DNA from: JBOHBN01 sp050698355
Lineage (GTDB): Bacteria > Actinomycetota > Actinomycetes > Streptosporangiales > WHST01
Assembly: GCA_050698355.1 (NCBI GenBank)
Contig: JBOHBN010000146.1
Location: forward strand, 1-60,651
DNA length: 60,651 bases
Reading direction: 5' to 3'
The position numbers and the translations under genes are program-made. Under the pieces are notes generated by a model. It was not told the DNA's origin and made no database searches. It worked only from the letters and a program-made list of their open reading frames with translations. How positions within the stretch are numbered: position 1 is the first letter of the stretch; each line of letters opens with the position of its first letter. Positions 50,306 to 58,887 of the stretch are shown here, piece by piece.

Positions 50306-51337
50306 CTACCGAACTCGCAGGCTCTTGGTCACGTGGTCGAACGCGCTCTTCAGCCCCGGCTTGTTGTCGGGGATGGAGACGTACACGGCGCTGGGACGCG
50401 GCGAGTTGTCGACGACCTCGACCAGCACTGTCTCGCCCTTGGCGGCGAAGCCCTTCGGTGCGTTCGTGAAGGTCAGGTGGAACCTTATCTGGTAGCCGGG
50501 GTGGCCCGAGACGGTCACCTTGTGCTGTCCGAGGTCCTTGCGGTCGAGCTTCATCCCCGCGTAGTACGTCTGCTGCACCGACTTGGAGAGCGCGGACGTC
50601 GTCGACTTCAGGTCCTTCGGACCGTTGTACTCGAACTTGTCGCTGAGCTCACCCACCGTCACGTTCGCGACCCAGGAACCCGCGGAGCCCGGCGGGTTCG
50701 GTTGCGTGACCCGCACCTGGCCGGCATGGTCGGAGAACTCCGGGTACTTGGCGTCGGGGTTCGCCGCCCACGGCGGCTCGAGCCGGGCGTACGAGATGCC
50801 CCGCGCCGCGACCCGCTGCCCGCCCGGCGCCGGGGTCTGCTGCGCGCTCGACGTGGGGGTGCTCGCAGGCTCGTTCGTCTGCCCGCCCGTCGGCGCGGAT
50901 CTCGTAGGGGTGGGCTCGCCGATCGGGTCGCCGTCGATTCCCGGGAAGACGAAGACCACCACGACGGCCACAGCCGCGAGGACAACGGCGATCCCGCCCG
51001 CGATGCCGGCGATCACCGCGCCGTTGCGCTTCGGCTGGTGCGGCTCGGGCGGCTGGCCGTACGGGCTGCTGGGTTGCTGACCTGGAACTCGGCCCCACTG
51101 GTCCCAGCGCGGCTCGTCTGAACGTGACGGATCCCATATCTGGGTCCGCGGGGCCGACCCCGGCGGTGTCTCCTCGACGTCGTCGAATCCTGCCCAGCCG
51201 GAGCCGTCGTCGACGACCTGCGCGGGTTCGTACGGCGCTGGGGTCGTCGCCTCGACCCACTGCACGCCGTCCCACCACCGGTACACGCCGGGAGCGCCGT
51301 ACGGGTCGGGATACCAGCCTGGCGGGACCTCGGTCAT
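50306..51337 (-). CDS. DUF2510 membrane protein with extracytoplasmic domain
   Basis: The 343-residue protein starts with a DUF2510 motif (PPGWYPDPYG, YRWWDGVQWVE), followed by a Pro/Gln-rich cytoplasmic linker, one membrane helix (AVIAGIAGGIAVVLAAVAVVVVFVF) and a Thr/Pro/Ser-rich stalk. The outer domain (residues about 180-343) is beta-rich (GSWVANVTVGELSDKFEYNG, HKVTVSGHPGYQIRFHL). Function unknown; proteins of this layout are common in actinobacterial envelopes. ATG 51337 gives the exact family start. Confidence 0.8.
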   Translation of the reverse strand: MTEVPPGWYPDPYGAPGVYRWWDGVQWVEATTPAPYEPAQVVDDGSGWAGFDDVEETPPGSAPRTQIWDPSRSDEPRWDQWGRVPGQQPSSPYGQPPEPHQPKRNGAVIAGIAGGIAVVLAAVAVVVVFVFPGIDGDPIGEPTPTRSAPTGGQTNEPASTPTSSAQQTPAPGGQRVAARGISYARLEPPWAANPDAKYPEFSDHAGQVRVTQPNPPGSAGSWVANVTVGELSDKFEYNGPKDLKSTTSALSKSVQQTYYAGMKLDRKDLGQHKVTVSGHPGYQIRFHLTFTNAPKGFAAKGETVLVEVVDNSPRPSAVYVSIPDNKPGLKSAFDHVTKSLRVR

Positions 51338-51428
51338 GACGGCACCGCAGGGCAAGGCGCCTGGCGAGCGGTCATGGCCCGAGCGTACCGGCGGGAGGTG
51401 AAGCGCAGAGTCGCTCCCGCCAGGTCGG

Positions 51429-53147
51429 CTAGCAGAGCCGCCAGTCGCCCGACAGGCTGAGCGGCCCGTACGCGGGGAGGCCGAGGCGGGCGGTCAGCCC
51501 GGCGAAGACACCCCATCCCGATACCCGCAGCCGCGCCGCGGCGGCGCCCGGCTCCTCGCTCGACTTGGCCGGCAGGAGGCGGCTGACCGGGGTCACGTGC
51601 GGGAAGACCCGGACGTCGATGTCGGCCGACGCGGGGATGCCGGCATGCCGCTTCGCGACCTCCAGCGCGTGGGCCAGCCCGCCGAGCTCGTCGACGAGCC
51701 CGCGCTCGTGCGCGTCCGCCCCGGTCCAGACCCGCCCGCGGGCGAGCTCGTGGACCCGTTCCGGGTCGAGGCGGCGGCTCTCCGCCACCTTCGAGGTGAA
51801 GTCGGCGTACACCCGATCGAGCCACTCTTCGAGCCGCTGCCTGTCCGCCTCGTCGTACTCGAAGAGCGCCGAGGACATGAGCGCATGCTCGCCCTCGGTG
51901 ATGGCGTCCCTGCTGATTCCGGCCCTGCCGAGCACCCGGTCGAGGACGACCTTGCCGCCGAGCACGCCGATCGAGCCGGTCAGGGTGGTGGGCTCCGCGA
52001 CGATCGCGTGCGCGCCCATCGCGACGTAGTAGCCGCCCGAGGCGGCGGCCTGGCCCATGGAGGTGATCACGGTCTTGCCTGCCGCCCTGGCCCGGCCCAC
52101 GGCACGCCAGATGGCGTCGGACGCTGCGTACGAACCGCCCCCGCTGTCGACCCGCAGCACGATCGCTCGCACGTCCGGGCTGCGTACGGCATCGCGCAGG
52201 GCGGCGGTCACCGTGTCGGCGCCGGCGCTGCGCGGGGAGAGTGGCGGGGTGCCGTCACTGTGGCCGAGATGGATGCCGCCGGTGACGTGGACCAGGCCGA
52301 TTGCGTCTCGCCCGGCGCCGACGGCCCTGGCGCCCGCCCGGCGCACCCTCGGGCTGCCGTACTTGCTGAGGAACAGCAGCTGGGCGTCGTCGCCGGTGAT
52401 GGCGCGTGCGGCCGCGTAGACCTCGTCGCGGTAGCCGAGGCGGTCGACCAGGTGCGCGTCGAGCGCGTCGGCCGCAGCGAGCGGTGCGCGGTCGACGAGC
52501 CCGCGCACGTCCGCGACGGGGAGCCCGCGCGCCTCGGCGATGCCGCGTACGAGCTGGTTGGCCGCGGAGGTGACGACGCGTCCCGCCGCCTCCCGGTGGG
52601 CGTCGGTGAACTCGCGCTCGGTGAAGACGTTGGCGGCGTTCTTGTACTCGTACCGCTGGCTGAGCTGGACCTTCGCGTTCGCCTGCTCGAACGCACCGGC
52701 AAGGAAGTACTGCGCCAGCGCGACGCCGGTGAGCCCGACATCGCCGGACGGCTGCAGCCAGATCTGGTCGAAGCCGGTGGCCAGGTAGTACGCGCCGTTG
52801 CCCGGGCCGAACTCGCCGTACGTCTCCGCCCACGCGATCGCCTGCTTGCCGTCCGCGCGGAATGCGGCGACCGCCTCGCGCAGTTCCTCGGCGCGGGGGA
52901 GGCTCATGGCCTGGGTGCCGCCGAGCTTGGCGACGAGGCCGCGCACCCGGGGGTCGCGGCCCGCGCGCCGCAGGGCGGTGATCGTCTCCCGCAGCGTCGG
53001 CTTGCGGAACGCGGTGGCGGCGGCCAGCGGGCCGTGCGGCACACCCTCGACCAGCGGCGCGGTCAGGTCGGCCTCGAGCACCAGCGGTGCCGTACGCCGT
53101 CGCTGCGCGGTGCGGATCTGATCGAGGAGCACGCTCGCCTGTCCCAT
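51429..53147 (-). CDS. sppA: Signal peptide peptidase SppA (protease IV), long form
   Basis: The 572-residue protein has two tandem ClpP-like domains. The N-terminal one provides the general-base Lys (RYEYKNAANVFT) and the C-terminal one the nucleophilic Ser in MGQAAASGGYYVAMGA, next to LRVDSGGGSYAASDAIW and TLTGSIGVLGGK. It degrades cleaved signal peptides. The usual N-terminal membrane anchor is missing, as in several actinobacterial forms, so it may be peripheral or cytoplasmic. ATG 53147. Confidence 0.9.
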   Translation of the reverse strand: MGQASVLLDQIRTAQRRRTAPLVLEADLTAPLVEGVPHGPLAAATAFRKPTLRETITALRRAGRDPRVRGLVAKLGGTQAMSLPRAEELREAVAAFRADGKQAIAWAETYGEFGPGNGAYYLATGFDQIWLQPSGDVGLTGVALAQYFLAGAFEQANAKVQLSQRYEYKNAANVFTEREFTDAHREAAGRVVTSAANQLVRGIAEARGLPVADVRGLVDRAPLAAADALDAHLVDRLGYRDEVYAAARAITGDDAQLLFLSKYGSPRVRRAGARAVGAGRDAIGLVHVTGGIHLGHSDGTPPLSPRSAGADTVTAALRDAVRSPDVRAIVLRVDSGGGSYAASDAIWRAVGRARAAGKTVITSMGQAAASGGYYVAMGAHAIVAEPTTLTGSIGVLGGKVVLDRVLGRAGISRDAITEGEHALMSSALFEYDEADRQRLEEWLDRVYADFTSKVAESRRLDPERVHELARGRVWTGADAHERGLVDELGGLAHALEVAKRHAGIPASADIDVRVFPHVTPVSRLLPAKSSEEPGAAAARLRVSGWGVFAGLTARLGLPAYGPLSLSGDWRLC

Positions 53148-53357
53148 GCGCCTACCCTAAGAGGCCGCCCCGATCCTGGGAGCGGTTCGGTTGCGTTCTG
53201 GGGACACCTCCGGTTGCCGGGCAGCGTGCTGGGGAAGAACCGATAGTGACCGTTGTCTCACCGCTGCGGATCATGGTCGGTGTGTGGAATCTCCCGCCCC
53301 GGTCATGCGTTGTTCAGGATGAACGAGGTGGGGCTCGATCGAGGGGAAAGTGGGCCC

Positions 53358-54299
53358 GTGACGACGATGCAGCACGAAGAGCAGATCCCGGAGCGGGATC
53401 TCGTCGGGACGTACCTGGACGAGATCAGCCGCACGCCGCTGCTCGACGCCAGCGAGGAAGTCGAGCTGTCCAAGGCGATCGAGACGGGTCTGTACGCAGA
53501 GCACTTGCTCGTGTCCCGTTCGTGTCCGCGTGGCGTGAAGCGCGCAGAGCTCGAGCAGGTCGCGGCGCAGGGCCGGGCGGCCAAGCAACAGTTCATCCAG
53601 GCCAACCTGCGCCTGGTGGTGTCCGTTGCCCGCCGTTACGGCGGTCACCAGATGCCGCTGCTCGACCTCGTTCAGGAAGGCAACACCGGACTCGTACGCG
53701 CTGTGGAGAAGTTCGACTACGCGCGCGGGTACAAGTTCTCGACGTACGCCACCTGGTGGATCCGGCAGGCGATCTCGCGCGCGATCGCGCAGACGGCGCG
53801 CACGGTCCGGCTGCCCGTACACGTGGTCGAGGAGCTGAACCGCATGGGTTCGGCCCGCCGCGCACTGACCAGGCAGCTCGGCCGCGATCCGGAGATCGAC
53901 GAGCTGGCGCTGGCACTCGATCTGTCTCTTGACCGGGTGGAGGAGCTGGTCAATTGGGCGCGCGAGCCGCTGAGCCTGGACGCGCGGGTCGGCGACGACG
54001 AGGACACCAGCCTCGGTGAGCTGGTCGAGGAGGGCGACGCGCCCTCTCCGGAGGAGGTCGTGCTGGCCGCCGTGCAGCGTGACCGTCTCGACATGCTCAT
54101 CGACCGGCTCGAGTCCCGCTCGGCGACGATCGTACGGGCGCGGTTCGGGTTCTCCGACGGCCGGCAGCACTCGCTGTCCGAGATCGGCCGGCAGCTCGGC
54201 CTGACCCGTGAGCGCATCCGGCAGCTCGAGCGCGAGGCGCTGGCGAAGCTGAAGAAGATGGCGAGCACGGAGGGCTTCGGCAACCGCGACGCCGCCTGA
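53358..54299 (+). CDS. RNA polymerase sigma factor, sigma-70 group 2 (HrdB/SigB-like)
   Basis: The 313-residue sigma factor has regions 1.2 (DLVGTYLDEISRTPLL), 2.2-2.4 (LRLVVSVARRYGGHQMPLLDLVQEGNTGLVRAVEKFDY, given here in family terms, and YKFSTYATWWIRQAISRAIA), 3 and 4 (SLSEIGRQLGLTRERIRQLEREAL). It lacks the long acidic region 1.1 of the principal sigma factor, so it is probably an alternative group 2 factor. GTG 53358 follows GAGGGG. A 38-bp palindrome follows the stop. Confidence 0.92.
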   Translation: MTTMQHEEQIPERDLVGTYLDEISRTPLLDASEEVELSKAIETGLYAEHLLVSRSCPRGVKRAELEQVAAQGRAAKQQFIQANLRLVVSVARRYGGHQMPLLDLVQEGNTGLVRAVEKFDYARGYKFSTYATWWIRQAISRAIAQTARTVRLPVHVVEELNRMGSARRALTRQLGRDPEIDELALALDLSLDRVEELVNWAREPLSLDARVGDDEDTSLGELVEEGDAPSPEEVVLAAVQRDRLDMLIDRLESRSATIVRARFGFSDGRQHSLSEIGRQLGLTRERIRQLEREALAKLKKMASTEGFGNRDAA

Positions 54300-54310
54300 T
54301 CTGTACCAAA

Positions 54311-54348
54311 CACGTGGAGCCTTCCTCGGCCGAGGAAGGCTCCACGTG
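54311..54348. terminator. Perfect 38-bp palindrome between convergent sigma-factor and LLM genes
   Basis: CACGTGGAGCCTTCCTCGG and its exact reverse complement meet without a loop. It lies 12 bp after the sigma-factor stop and 4 bp from the end of the convergent gene. It can fold in both transcripts, so it probably terminates both. No T-run. Confidence 0.75.
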
Positions 54349-54351
54349 TAT

Positions 54352-55251
54352 TCAGGGCAGTAGCGCCTCTGCGAGCTGCCGCCACTGGACGCGGGGCAGA
54401 GCGGTGCTCCCGGACAGCACCTGTACGCAGACGTGGTCGGCGCCCGCGTCGTGATGTGCCTGGACGCGGTCCTTGATCGCGGCCAGGTCGCCCCAGGCGA
54501 CCAGCGCGTCGACCAGGCGGTCGCTCCCGCCGCCCGGGAAGTCGGTGTCGGCGAAACCCAGCCGGCGCAAGTTGTTCAGGTAGTTGGGCATCTCCAGGTA
54601 GCGCGTGAGGGTCTGCCTGGCGATGCCGCGCGCGGTGGCGGGCTCCTCCTCCAGCACGACCTTCTGCTCCGGTGCGAGCAGCGGCCCCTGTCCGAGGATC
54701 TCCCGCGCGTGCTGGGTGTGCTCGGGGGTGGTCAGGTACGGGTGGGCACCGGCCGTACGTTCGCCGGCGAGCGCGACCGTCCGGGGGCCGAGCGCCGCGA
54801 GCGCGAGGTCCTGGTGCGGTACGGGGGTGTCCAACCCGTCCAGCTCATCCAGGTAGGCGACGAGCTTGCTGTACGGTTTTGCGTACGTTTGACCGGTTTG
54901 TTCCACGGGTGGTGCGTGGCTGTTGCCCAGACCGAGCAGCAGCCGGTCCGGGTAGCGCTCGCTGACCCGGCGGTACGCGGCGGCGAGGTCGGCCGGCGCG
55001 GTCATCCAGATGTTCACGATGCCGGTCGCGATCACGAGCCCGTCTCCGCCGCCCCCGGAATCCCCGCCAGGCCCGGACGAGGCCGCGAGCGCGTCGGTCA
55101 CCAGGGCGAGGTCGCCCGGTGCGTTGCCGAACCAGAGCGCGCCGTACCCCAGCTCGCCGATCTCCGCGACCGCCTCGTGGTGCTCGGGCTCGCTCATGTC
55201 CAGGTGCCGCGACGTGACCCACAGCCCGACACGTCCGATGCTCGTTGTCAT
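54352..55251 (-). CDS. LLM class F420-dependent oxidoreductase
   Basis: The 299-residue TIM-barrel protein of the luciferase-like family has the start VGLWVTSRHLDMSEP, ELGYGALWFGNAPGD, the cofactor-region LLLGLGNSHAPP and ALGPRTVALAGERTAGAHPYLTTPEHT in pieces. In actinobacteria, homologues of this length with a TIGR03620-like pattern use coenzyme F420. Substrate unknown. ATG 55251. A Gly/Ser-rich insertion (GPGGDSGGGGDG) near residue 60 is unusual. Confidence 0.85.
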   Translation of the reverse strand: MTTSIGRVGLWVTSRHLDMSEPEHHEAVAEIGELGYGALWFGNAPGDLALVTDALAASSGPGGDSGGGGDGLVIATGIVNIWMTAPADLAAAYRRVSERYPDRLLLGLGNSHAPPVEQTGQTYAKPYSKLVAYLDELDGLDTPVPHQDLALAALGPRTVALAGERTAGAHPYLTTPEHTQHAREILGQGPLLAPEQKVVLEEEPATARGIARQTLTRYLEMPNYLNNLRRLGFADTDFPGGGSDRLVDALVAWGDLAAIKDRVQAHHDAGADHVCVQVLSGSTALPRVQWRQLAEALLP

Positions 55252-55289
55252 GAGGTGGCCTCCAAAGCGAGCATCGTAGTGAGCGCCAG

Positions 55290-55304
55290 CGAGCGAGGAG
55301 CGGA
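55290..55304 (+). repeat. Short dispersed GC-rich motif CGAGCGAGGAGCGGA (copy 2)
   Basis: Exact match on this strand to the motif found on the minus strand at 234-248. It lies in the gap upstream of the LLM gene and is flanked by further GAGCG-like repeats. Confidence 0.35.
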
Positions 55305-55372
55305 GCGGAGGCGGCTGCCGGGGCTAGTTGCCAATGTGCGGTCCTCTCGGCGACGTTCGGTCGGGTTGATAG

Positions 55373-55445
55373 CGCGCCCGGAGGGACTCGAACCCCCGGC
55401 CGGCGGCTTAGAAGGCCGCTGCTCTTCCAGCTGAGCTACGGGCGC
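55373..55445 (-). tRNA. tRNA-Arg (anticodon TCT)
   Basis: On the minus strand: acceptor GCGCCCG/CGGGCGC, D arm GCTC...GAGC, anticodon stem GCGGC/GCCGC with loop CTTCTAA (anticodon TCT), T arm GGGGGTTCGAGTCCCTC, discriminator G. 73 nt, no encoded CCA. Confidence 0.95.
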
Positions 55446-55565
55446 GGGACGGGTCGCGTGCGATCCCGCTGCCAAGCGTAGTCCCCCGACCCCGATGCCC
55501 ACCGCGCCCAGTCCCGGTCCCGGCGATCCGCGGCACATGTCCGGGGCGGCTGGCACCCTGAGGGT

Positions 55566-57098
55566 GTGCTGTTTGTCCGGATTGCCGAGACGTCGGCCGC
55601 GGTGGCCGCGACGTCGTCGCGCCGTGCCAAGGTCGAGCTGCTCGCCGGCTGCCTGGGGGAGGTCGCCCCGGAGGAGGCCGAGGCGACGGTCGCGTACCTC
55701 GCGGGCACCCTGACCCAGCGGCAGATCGGTGTGGGCTGGGCGAGCCTCCAGCAGGTCCCCGCGCCCGCGGACGCGCCGCAGCTCACCGTGGCCGAGGTCG
55801 ACACGCTGCTGGGCGGGATCGGGGAGACGACCGGAGCGGGCTCCCGCGCCCGCCGAGCCGAGCTGCTCGGGCGGCTGTTCGGCCGGGCCACCACCTGCGA
55901 GCAGCGGTACCTGCGCGGCCTGCTCGTCGGGGAGGTACGCCAGGGTGCCCTGGCGGGTCTGGTGGCCGACGCGGTCGCGTCGGCGGCGGGCGTGCCCCAG
56001 GCCGCCGTACGCAGGGCGCTGCTGCTGCGCGGCGACCTGCGGGTGGTCGGCGCCGTCGCGCTGGCCGAGGGCGCTGACGGGCTCGCCGCGTTCCGGCTCG
56101 AGGTCGGCCATCCGCTCGCCCCGATGCTCGCGCAGCCGGCGCCCGACCTCGAGACCGCGCTCGGCAAGGTCGGGCGAGCCGCGGTGGAGTGGAAGCTCGA
56201 CGGCATTCGCGTCCAGGTGCACAAGCGCGGCAGCGCCGTCACCGCGTACACCCGCAGCCTGGACGACGTGACCGACCGGCTGCCGGAGGTCGTCGAGACC
56301 GTACGCGGGCTCCCCGCGGACGCGATCGTGCTCGACGGTGAGGCGATCGTGCTTCGCCCCGACGACACCCCGCAGCCGTTCCAGGTCACCGCGCGGCGCA
56401 CCGGCTCGCGTGGTGATCCCGCACGCCTGCGCGCCGAGCTGCCGGTCACCGTGCTGTTCTTCGACGCGCTGCACCTGGACGGTCGTGACCTGCTCGACGA
56501 GCCGGCGGCCCGCCGCTGGGAGGCGCTGGCGAGCGTGGTGCCCGCGCAGCTCCGCGTTCCCAGCATCACGACCGACTCGGTGCCGGAGGCCACGGCGTTC
56601 TTCGAGCGCACGCTCGAGCACGGTCACGAAGGCGTGGTGGTCAAGTCGCCGTCCGCCGAGTACGCGGCGGGGCGCCGCGGCTCGGCGTGGCTGAAGGTGA
56701 AGCCGCGGCACACCCTCGACCTCGTCGTGCTCGCCGCGGAGTGGGGGCACGGCCGGCGCCACGGCTGGCTCTCCAACCTGCACCTGGGTGCCCGCGACGA
56801 TGGCGGTGGGTTCGTGATGCTCGGCAAGACCTTCAAGGGCCTGACCGACGAGATGCTCGCCTGGCAGACCGAGCGCCTGCTCGATCTGGCGACGGGCGAC
56901 CCGAAGGAGAGCTGGGTCGTGCCCGTACGGCGGGAGCTCCTGGTCGAGGTGGCTTTCGACGGCGTTCAGGCAAGTAGTCGGTATCCGGGGGGTGTAGCAC
57001 TGCGGTTCGCGCGGGTACTGCGGTACCGCGAGGACAAGAAACCGGAGGAGGCTGACACGATTGGGACGGTTCGGGCGATACACGGTCGTACCGGGTGA
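55566..57098 (+). CDS. ATP-dependent DNA ligase (LigB type)
   Basis: The 510-residue ligase has an N-terminal helical DNA-binding domain, the nucleotidyl-transferase domain with the AMP-accepting Lys210 in EWKLDGIRVQVH, and further motifs VLDGEAIVL, FFDALHLDG, EGVVVKSP and SAWLKVKP, then an OB domain. The layout matches mycobacterial LigB. It seals nicks using ATP and is an addition to the NAD-dependent LigA that actinobacteria need. GTG 55566 begins the family N-terminus (LFVRIAETSAAV). Confidence 0.92.
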   Translation: MLFVRIAETSAAVAATSSRRAKVELLAGCLGEVAPEEAEATVAYLAGTLTQRQIGVGWASLQQVPAPADAPQLTVAEVDTLLGGIGETTGAGSRARRAELLGRLFGRATTCEQRYLRGLLVGEVRQGALAGLVADAVASAAGVPQAAVRRALLLRGDLRVVGAVALAEGADGLAAFRLEVGHPLAPMLAQPAPDLETALGKVGRAAVEWKLDGIRVQVHKRGSAVTAYTRSLDDVTDRLPEVVETVRGLPADAIVLDGEAIVLRPDDTPQPFQVTARRTGSRGDPARLRAELPVTVLFFDALHLDGRDLLDEPAARRWEALASVVPAQLRVPSITTDSVPEATAFFERTLEHGHEGVVVKSPSAEYAAGRRGSAWLKVKPRHTLDLVVLAAEWGHGRRHGWLSNLHLGARDDGGGFVMLGKTFKGLTDEMLAWQTERLLDLATGDPKESWVVPVRRELLVEVAFDGVQASSRYPGGVALRFARVLRYREDKKPEEADTIGTVRAIHGRTG

Positions 57099-57143
57099 AC
57101 ACGAAACGACGGCCACGAGTTTGCAGCGGCCGTAGGAACAGGC

Positions 57144-58808
57144 ATGCTACCCAGCGTGATCACAGAGCCAAGCGCGGATGCCGGCGAGGTCCGTACGGCA
57201 CTCGTCCGGCTGCGCGACCGGCTCGCCGAATCCAGCTTCGCGCTCGACACGCCCGGCGCGGAGCCCGCCCGGCGCGCCGGACGCGCCATAGTCCAGCAGA
57301 TCGACGACTACGTGCTGCCGCGGCTGGACCGGCCGGACGCACCCCTGCTGGTCGTGGTCGGCGGCCCGACCGGCGCCGGCAAGTCCACCCTGGTCAACAC
57401 GCTCGCCGGACGCATGGTCACTCCGGCGGGCGTGCTGCGCCCCACGACCAGGACGCCGGTGCTGATCTGCGCGGGGCGCGACGAGCAGTGGTTCGTCGAC
57501 GCGCACGTACTGCCCGGGCTCGGCCGCTCGACCCACGCGGTGGCCTCCAACGACGGCCTGCTGCACATCGCGCGGTGCGACACACTGCCCCCCGGGCTCG
57601 CCATCGTCGACGCGCCGGACATCGACTCGGTCGTGCGGTCCAACCGCGAGCTGGCGAGCCGGTTACTCGCGGCCGCCGACCTGTGGCTGTTCGTCACCAC
57701 CGCCGAGCGGTACGCTGACGCCGCGCCCTGGGACTTCCTGCGCGACGCGCGGTCACGCGGCGCCGCCGTCGCGGTCGCGCTCGACCGCGTACCCGCGGGT
57801 AGCGAGCAGGAGGCCACCAGGCACTTCGCGCGGCTGCTCGACGCGAACGGACTCGGTGACGCGCCGTTCTTCGTGATCGACGAGACCCCGCTGCAGGGCG
57901 GGCTGCTGCCGGGGGAGAAGGCGGCGCCGCTTCGCTCCTGGCTCGTCCAGCTCGGCTCCGACCCGGACGCCCGCCGGCGCCTCGTCGAGCAGACCCTGGA
58001 CGGGACCGTGGCCGGGCTCGGCGCCCGCCTCGCGCCACTGACCCGGGAGGCGGGCCGGCAGCAGAAGGCCGACGCGACCCTGCGCGGCGGCGTGACGCGG
58101 ACGTTCGCACAGGCGACCGAGGGCTTCGATGCCGCGGTGGCCGGCGGCGCGCTCCTCACCGGCGACGTCCTCACCCGCTGGCGCGACTTCGTCGGCACCG
58201 GCGACATCGCGCGTGCGCTCGACGCGGGGAGTTCGGACTGCGCGGACGCGCTGTCCGGGGCATTGCGTGACGCCGTGTGCCAGCTGGTTCTCGCGACGGT
58301 CGACCAGGTCCGGGTGCAGATCGCGGACCGGTGGGCGCACCACCCGGCGGGTCGCAGCCTCCTCGACCGGTGGCCGTACCCGGAGACGCCGTCGGCGGAC
58401 CTGCCCGAGCGCGCGGTGGAGCGGCTGGAGGCGTGGCGCCACGAGGTGGTCCAGCTCGTGGACGAGCGGCTGAAGGCGTCCGTCCTTCGCCACGGAGCGT
58501 CGCTTCCCGCGCCGGAGGTCATCGGGCTTATCCTCATGATCGTTGCCGTGACGCCGTCGGGCGACGCTCCCGCCCAAGCGCGGGGTGAGACCCGTGCGGC
58601 GCGCGCGCTGCTCGAAACCGTCCTCGGGGTAGACACGGCTCGGCAGCTGGTTGCCGAGGTCCGGCGCGACCTGCAGAGGGAGGTGTACGTGCTGCTCGAC
58701 GCGGAGGCCGAGAGGTACACCGGCGCCCTGGACGAGGCAGCCGTCCCTGGCGACAGCGTTGACCTGTTGCGAGAGGTTCGGTTCGGCCTCGACGCGGCTC
58801 GGTCATGA
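57144..58808 (+). CDS. Dynamin-like GTPase family protein
   Basis: The 554-residue protein has an N-terminal G domain with Walker A GGPTGAGKST (73-82), a G2-like TTRTP and G3 IVDAPDIDSV, followed by about 300 residues of helices with no clear membrane segment except a weak hydrophobic stretch near 460 (VIGLILMIVAV). It is often mislabelled as an ABC transporter. The following gene encodes a second G protein with membrane helices, so the pair probably works as a heteromeric membrane-associated GTPase. ATG 57144. Confidence 0.82.
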   Translation: MLPSVITEPSADAGEVRTALVRLRDRLAESSFALDTPGAEPARRAGRAIVQQIDDYVLPRLDRPDAPLLVVVGGPTGAGKSTLVNTLAGRMVTPAGVLRPTTRTPVLICAGRDEQWFVDAHVLPGLGRSTHAVASNDGLLHIARCDTLPPGLAIVDAPDIDSVVRSNRELASRLLAAADLWLFVTTAERYADAAPWDFLRDARSRGAAVAVALDRVPAGSEQEATRHFARLLDANGLGDAPFFVIDETPLQGGLLPGEKAAPLRSWLVQLGSDPDARRRLVEQTLDGTVAGLGARLAPLTREAGRQQKADATLRGGVTRTFAQATEGFDAAVAGGALLTGDVLTRWRDFVGTGDIARALDAGSSDCADALSGALRDAVCQLVLATVDQVRVQIADRWAHHPAGRSLLDRWPYPETPSADLPERAVERLEAWRHEVVQLVDERLKASVLRHGASLPAPEVIGLILMIVAVTPSGDAPAQARGETRAARALLETVLGVDTARQLVAEVRRDLQREVYVLLDAEAERYTGALDEAAVPGDSVDLLREVRFGLDAARS

Positions 58809-58887
58809 GCGAAGGAGCTGATCGCGCGATACGGCCGGTGGCCGGGGTCGCGGGTGCGGTCGCGCGGTGCGGTCGCGGGGAAGGCAC

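Noticed and set aside
55248..57116. Minus-strand open frame of 622 codons opposite the DNA ligase
   Set aside because: Runs through tRNA-Arg and lies antisense to a ligase with all catalytic motifs.
57144..58808. ABC transporter ATPase
   Set aside because: The Walker A is followed by GTPase-type G3 DAPD and there is no ABC signature motif.
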